DNA of 12,583 nt, taken from the NCBI GenBank assembly GCA_026770585.1, contig MU647263.1, positions 102,639-115,221 of the forward strand. Direction: 5' to 3'. Position numbers and translations under genes: made by a program. The stretch comes from Baffinella frigidus. Taxonomy: Eukaryota > Cryptophyceae > Cryptomonadales > Baffinellaceae. Below the pieces are notes generated by a model that did not search any database, had not been told where the DNA came from, and saw only the letters and a list, made by a program, of their open reading frames with translations. Of this stretch, positions 1 to 6,200 are shown piece after piece; within the stretch, counting starts at the first letter, position 1; each line of letters begins with the position of its first letter.

Positions 1-170
1 TTGGGGTTTGGGGTTTGGGGACAGGGGTTAGGGGGTAGGGTGTAGGGTGTAGGGTGTAGGGTGTAGGGTGTAGGGTGTAGGGTGTAGGGTGTAGGGTGTA
101 GGGTGTAGAAGGTAGGGAATAGGGGGAAGGGAGTGGGAGGTTTGGGGTTTGGGGACAGGGGTAGGGGGAT
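1..170. repeat. TGTAGGG telomere-variant array (in PDS intron 10)
   Basis: About eleven tandem TGTAGGG heptamers (near 30-107), flanked by GGGGTTT and GGGGACAGGGG. G-rich on the plus strand, so C-rich on the PDS sense strand. A true left telomere would show CCCTAAA here, so this is interstitial. Confidence 0.85.
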
Positions 171-175
171 ATCAC

Positions 176-254
176 CGTCGAGGAAGGCGATCTTGGAGCC
201 GTCGCCTTCTTGAAGAAAGCGGTTGAGAGCCGTGAGGATCACTGTCGCCGACAC
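176..254 (-). CDS. PDS: PDS exon 10: [10 protein letters not shown] ... AFLDG block
   Basis: 79 nt: [20 protein letters not shown], then KIAFLD, then G of a Gly codon (phase 1). It matches [11 protein letters not shown]-x-x-GSKMAFLDG. Acceptor CCTACAG, donor GACG-GTGATA; the sense strand then enters a CCCTACA-type repeat that runs to the window edge. Later exons (usually GNPPERLC onward) are outside. Confidence 0.93.
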
Positions 255-3200
255 CTGTAGGAGGTGGAGTTAGAATCCATCCGGAAAATGCTCGTATGAG
301 CGGCCGACACGGGGTACAGTAAGTGGCACAATGCGTCGCATGTGCGGCGCTGACGCTGGTTGTTTGGCAATAAATTATCAATCTCTCTCTCGCCGACACC
401 TTTTGCCATCACGGGTTAACACTTATCTCAGAAAACGAGTTCTAAAACTCGGTTTCTTAAGTCAATTCCCCTACGAATTCGTCAACTTATTCTTTACTTT
501 CCGCTTAACTTGACAAATTTGTAGGGGAATTGACTTAAGAAAATGAGTTTTAGAACTCGTTTTCTGAGATAAACACGGTGTGGGGTTTACGCTTTACGCT
601 TTACGCTGTGCTGTTGAGCGTGCTACGGCGTAGGGTTTAGTGCTGAAGCACCACCGTCGCGGACAAATTTTGCCACCAAGAGAGAGAGAGAGTTGCTTTA
701 CGCTTTACGCTTTGCTGTGGTTAGGGTGTTACGGCGTACGGTTTGGGGATTACGGTTTGGGGGTGACGGTTCGGCTTACACTTTGGGTATTACGGTTTCG
801 GGTTGATAGTTGAGAGACACCACCGTCGCCGAGACCTTTTTCCATCAAGGGTTAATACGTTTTTTTTTTTTTACGTTTCACATTTTACTTTTTAGGGTGT
901 TACGCTGGCTAGAAACACCACCGTCACCGACACCTTGCCGTCACGGGTGCGCGGGTTGGGGTTGAGGGTTCTGAGGGTTCATTCATCCAGAACCATGTTT
1001 AGTTTAAAAGAAAATGGACTATCAATCTGGATTCTGCCCTAATTAAATTTACTTAGGGCCCATTAAATTTACTTAGGGCCCTATCGATCTTCTTCCCACT
1101 CCTATGATCACATAGGGATCCATTTTCTTTTAAATTCAACATGTCCCCGGATTAGGGTGCGTCTCGCGGCCAGCAAGCGGCGTGGCAAAATCTTCTTGAG
1201 AAAAGGCTGGACAGGACCGCCTTCTACACGGTGGACTACCAACCTTTCATCAAAAGTCAACGTGCCTGAAGACAATTAACTTAAAGGATTTTTTCTAATT
1301 CAAATTGGTCACGTTGTACCCTCAAATCCAGGCCCCACGAAACCTTAGTAGCCCACCGTGTGGCTAGCTTGCCTTACCTGGGTCGCTCTCCCATTATCAA
1401 GTCGACAGTCCGGGTTCGCGGTACAAATCCATCAACTTTGGAGCCAAAACAACCCCGGTCGCACCAAACTGGTGAGCCCGAATAGACTGAGACAGACCTT
1501 GTCTGGCCACGAGCACTGGAAAAAGACTTAGGGTTTTAAAACACCACGCTAAAAATGTCGCTTTAAAAAATGTACCTTGTCAGGGTTGACGAAGGCCAGG
1601 GCTTTCGACATTGCGATAAAGACTGGGGCACACTAGTAATAGTAAAGCAACTGTGTACGAGCTCGCATTTATTTTTGTTGGCAAGGAACTAATCGGTGTA
1701 TTCGTCTCCGCAGAGGAACCTTGTCAGGCAGGGTCGACGAAGGCCATCGAGGGCGAGGGCTTTCGACATGTGCCAGGTGATAGCTTCGTATTTAGCACCG
1801 CTGGTCATCACTTCCAGCTTCTAGGGTGTAGGGTGCAAGGATGTTCCCAGGCCAAATTGGTGAGCCGAAATAGACCTTGTCGGGGTCGACGAAGGCCAGA
1901 GCTTTCGACATGGCGATAAAGATCTCCCGCTCGATCGCGGGCGGGCAGCCGCGCTGCGAGGATACACACGTGTTCAGTAAAGCGTTCAGTGCGTGGTGCC
2001 ATGGTAGAGCTACGTCGAAGCCCAAATAGAACAATCTGAGCAAATTCACCCGTACGATACATCTCCCGCTGGATCGCGGGCGGGCACCCGCGCTGCACGG
2101 AAGCATCAACAATTCAGTGCTTGCTTTGTCACTTTGGGAGACCTGTATTACTACCAACACGGCCTGAAACCATGTGTGCACACCCCACAGAGGCTCCATC
2201 GCGGGCGGGAACCCGCGCTGTGAGGACGCATGAAACATTCAGGGCTTGGTGTGTCCGTCGCCGCCACCTTGCCATCAAGACGTTACGGTTTGGGCTTTGC
2301 GTTCACTGACGCATTCAGTGAAGCATTCAGTGCTTGGATGATGCAGCATCAATCTACTGAAAAGCCACAGGGTGGGTTTCAAAAAGTTCGCGACACTCTG
2401 GTGTCGCATACTTTTGAGCCATTTTCTCCTCAAAAAGCAATTTTCACCCCAAGGACGTGACCAAAATTCGTCAAAAGGTAACCTACAAGTAATTTTAGTG
2501 TCGTGTCCAAGAATTTTGAAACCCCCCTGTGGCTTTGCAGTAGATGGGGCATTCAGTGCTTCCATCTCCACAAAGGTATTAATTAATTGCTTTTGGCGCA
2601 ACGAAATTTACAACACAAATGCTCTACTACTACTTTTATGAGCAAATCGTGTAGTAATTTTCGTTGCCCAAAAGCAATCAATTAATACCTCTATGGAGAT
2701 TAGCTTGAATGATGAATCATCAATGGGGCATCCAGTGCTTGGTGTGTGCAAGCCGCGTCGACAGCACCGTTCCTTAGCTTCGGTTTGACAAAATTGGTTT
2801 GACAGTTCCGTCCCTTAGCCATGCTAGGGTTTAGGGTTCGCCGCTTGGGTTTGACAAAACGGCGTTTGGGTTTGACAAAATGGGTGTGACAAAAGGGCGA
2901 ACCCTCTGTGATAAATCAGAATGCTCAGGTGATAAATCAGAATGCTCAGAATGCTCAGTCAGCCGGGGAGAGGACGATTGTCCAAGGTTCAGGGTTCAGG
3001 GTCCAGGGTTGACGATCACAGTCAAACATAAACCACCATCTCAATCCTAAATTGAATCCGAACCCTAAATGGAGAGATCCAAACCCTACATGGACACATC
3101 TAAACCCTAACTCGAGAGATCTAAACCCTAAACTGAGAGAGAGAGACCCTAACCCTAAACCCTAAACCCTAAACCCTAAACCCTAAACCCTAAATCAAAA

Positions 3201-6200
3201 CCGAACCCACACCTCCTTGAGCCACTCGGAGATAGAGAGAGAGTCCATTTTCTCGACGTACGCCTGCCGCCCAATCCAGGGTTTAGGGTTCCATTTAGAA
3301 TTCAGGGTTCAATCTAGGGTTTAGCCCAGGTTTAGTTTTGCCCCTAACAATCAACACTGAACTCTGGACCCTAACCCTTGGACCCTCGGCAGATCTTCCT
3401 GCCCCTGGAGGGTTCAGGGGTTTAGACCGGGTTTAGGTTTGACCCGGGTTGTCAACCATGCACCCTGAACGCTAGCCCTTGGACCCTGGACAGATCTTCC
3501 TTCTACACCATACACCCCAGACCGCATACCCTCCACCCTCCACCCTCCAACCTAACCTCTGACCCCTAACCCCTAAACAGGGGACATGCCTGCCCTTGAA
3601 GGGTGCTCGAGACGAGCCCTGCACCCAAACCCTTGGACCCTAGGGTCCAGGGTTTAGAGTTTAGGGTAAGAATGTGTCTGGCCCTGGAGAATGCACGGAA
3701 AAAACCCCTAACCCTTGGACCCTACACGAATCTGCTCCACCCTCCCCCCTCCCCCCTAACCCCCAACCTCTAACCTCTAAACCCTTACCCCTACACCTGG
3801 CCATGGAGAATGCACGGGACGAGCCCTGAACCCTAACCCCGACCCTTGAACCCTAGGGTCTAAGGTTTAGAGTGTAGGGTAAGAATGTGCCTGGCCCTGG
3901 AGGATGCAGGGGACACGAGCGCCAGCCCAAAATAATAGGGTAACGGCCTGAAAATGGGGTAGTTAGGCCTACAGCATTGCCTAGGACTTCCTACCGTAGG
4001 CCGAGACTTTTTGGTCCTAGGATCCCTCGGCCTACTGTAGGAGGTCCTAGTCAATGCCGTATGTCTAACTACCCCATTTTCAGGCCGTTAGCCTATGAAA
4101 ACTGCAGCGTCTCCGCAAGCGTTGGTGATGCACACAACGTATTGTAGATTTCGGGTCCGCGCGGATTTCACTCGGTCCCGAAATCTACAATAGCGCTGGA
4201 CAAGGGCATCCAACTGCCCGTGAAGAGCCTCGAGCAGCCCCGCAAGCTCTGGAGTGTGCGAGAGAGAGTATGAAGGGGGTCCCCTACACACTCTCACTCT
4301 ACCACTCCTTGGTTCCGGAGAATCCCGTGGAGGGCGTCCTCATCCCTAACCGTCAACCCTACACCCTGAAACCGCGCCCTCGGACCCTCATCCCTAATCG
4401 TCAACCCTACACCCTGAAACCGCACCCTCGGACCCTAGACGAATCTTCCTGCTACACTCTAACCCCTAACCCCTACGCCTGGCCCTGGAGAATGCAGGGG
4501 GGAAATCGTCAACCTTGAACCCTGAACCCTAACCTCTAACCTCTAAACCCTAACCCCTACACCTGGCCATGGAGGATGCACGGGACGAGCCCTGCACCCC
4601 AACCCTGACCCTTGGACCCTAGGGTCTAAGGTTAAGGGTGTAGGGTAAGAATGTGCCTGGCCTTGGAGGATGCATGGAACAAGCGCAAGCCCAAACTGCA
4701 GCTTTTCCACGAAATTGATCATGTCGTTGTTGCGGAGAATCCCGATCAGCGCCCCGAAGGGAAAGGGGATCCACGACACGAAGTCGAACCGCGAAAACAT
4801 GCCTGCCGGGCGCTACAGGTTAAAAGTGTTGCGTACCAGAGAGTTTTAACCTTGTACCACGCCCCTGAACTACAATCGACTAGTTAGCGAGTTTGGTCAG
4901 GTTGAGGTTGATCATGTCATTGTTGCAGAGAATCGCATCTGGAAACTATTTTGATTTGGAAAAAATCGGCAATGAAATTTACTATCGGTGCGGGCGCGGG
5001 ACCTGGTGAATCGAAAGTCAACTTCCCCGAAACCCGGGGGACCCCGAGTTTCGTTGCAGTGGAGTTAACTTTTGATTGACCCCTTTGGAGCTAAAGTGGA
5101 CTTGGGGCGTTGGGCATAGCAAAGATCATCGAGTGCTGCTTCCACTGCAGCCAGTCACGAATCTCAAACTCGTCCAAAAGGGGTCTATTAAAAGTCAACT
5201 CCTCCCCCCAGCGCTCTAGGAACTTCCCCGGGAATCAAAAGTCAACTTCCCCGAAACCCGGGGGACCCCGAGTTTGATTGCGGTGGAGTTGACTTTTGAT
5301 TGGCCCCTTTGGAGCTGAAGTGGACCTGGTTCGTTGGGCATAGCAAAGATCATCGAGTGCTGCTTCCACTGCAGCCTGCGGGTGTTGGGTTTCGGGGTTA
5401 GGGTTTCGGGGTGAGGGTTAACGGTTTCGGGTTTCGGGGTTATTGTTAAGGGTGCAGGGGTTTGGGGTTAGGGTTTCGGGTTTCGGGGTTAGAATTTCGG
5501 GGTTGGGTTTTAGGGTTTAGGGGGTTGAAGTTGGGGGTTCGGGGTTGGGGTTGAGGGTTAAGGTTTGAGGGTTGAGGGTTGAGGGTTGAGGGGTTGGGGG
5601 TTAGGGATTCGGGGTCAGAGTTTAGAGTTTAGGGTTCAAGGGTTAGGGTTTAGGGTTCGGGTTGAGGGGATAGGGTGTATGGAGTAGGATTTCGGGTTCA
5701 GGGTGTCGGGGTTGGGGTTTAGGGTTGAGGGTTTTGGGATTGGGGTTTCGGGGTTGGGGTTTGGGGTGTAGGGTTTCGGGGTTAGAGTCTCGGGGTTAGA
5801 GTTTCGGGGCAGGGGTTGAGGGGTTAGGTTCTAGCGTTGAGGGTTTAGGGGGGACCGGTCGCAGATATCAAGGTCCTCGAACAATTCCAGGATGTTAGGG
5901 TACGCCCTGTCTCGACGCCACCCCTTCCCCCCCTACTGTTTTGCCCCACAGGGATGTACCCCCACCCCCCGCCCCTACGCCTTCTGGATGCACCCCCCCC
6001 ACACCACCCCTAAGCCTTTTGGATGTAACCCCCCCCCCGCCCTACGCCGTTTTGATGTACCCCCCTCCCCCCCGCCCCCATACGCCTTGAGAGTTTAAGG
6101 TTGAGGGTTCAGGGCTGATGGGCTACCGGTCCCGGATATCAAGGTCCTCGAACAGCTTCAGGATGTTAGGATACGCCCCGAAGAACACGTGCAGCCCTGG

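Larger units (their letters stand above)
3580..4590 (-). repeat. Multiple copies of the PDS exon 7 3' edge within telomere-like repeat
   Basis: A core reading GCCTGGCCCTGGAGAATGCA or close variants on the plus strand recurs near 3587, 3675, 3798, 3890, 4478 and 4563; the functional exon edge is at 4655-4680. Near 3640-3700, 3845-3912 and 4613-4680 the whole 65-bp unit is shared: CCCTAGGGTC, telomere-like bases, GTAAGAATGTG, then the exon edge. The copy at 3890-3930 still resembles FGLALV but is shifted by two bases. Confidence 0.65.
5010..5378. repeat. Direct duplication of about 150 bp carrying exon 6 and a small inverted-repeat element
   Basis: The two units (5010-5155, 5232-5378) share a 70-bp palindrome-ended piece (ATCAAAAGTCAACTTCC ... 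GAGTTGACTTTTGAT, with CCCGGGGGACCCCGAG inside), about 30 bp of intron start, and exon 6. A third partial end (TATTAAAAGTCAACTCC) lies near 5190. The left-hand unit carries the decayed exon. Confidence 0.85.

Noticed and set aside
1792-2238. 148-codon minus-strand frame as a complete gene
   Set aside because: Only its [17 protein letters not shown] part is coding, as PDS exon 9; the remainder is intron on both sides.
3147-3194. True telomere
   Set aside because: The perfect CCCTAAA array is internal, inside PDS intron 8, with coding exons on both sides.
4088-4297. Possible coding segment [20 protein letters not shown] on the minus strand
   Set aside because: Looks protein-like but does not match the PDS order (exon 8 fills that gap) and includes the hairpin at 4140-4192. 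Left as unassigned intron.
4543-4800. 85-codon minus-strand frame as a complete small protein
   Set aside because: It is PDS exon 7 running on into telomere-like intron (PTPLTLDP...). The Met is internal to PDS, not a start.
5892-6098. Proline-rich plus-strand protein
   Set aside because: Translation of a C-rich minisatellite in PDS intron 5; no start context or domain.
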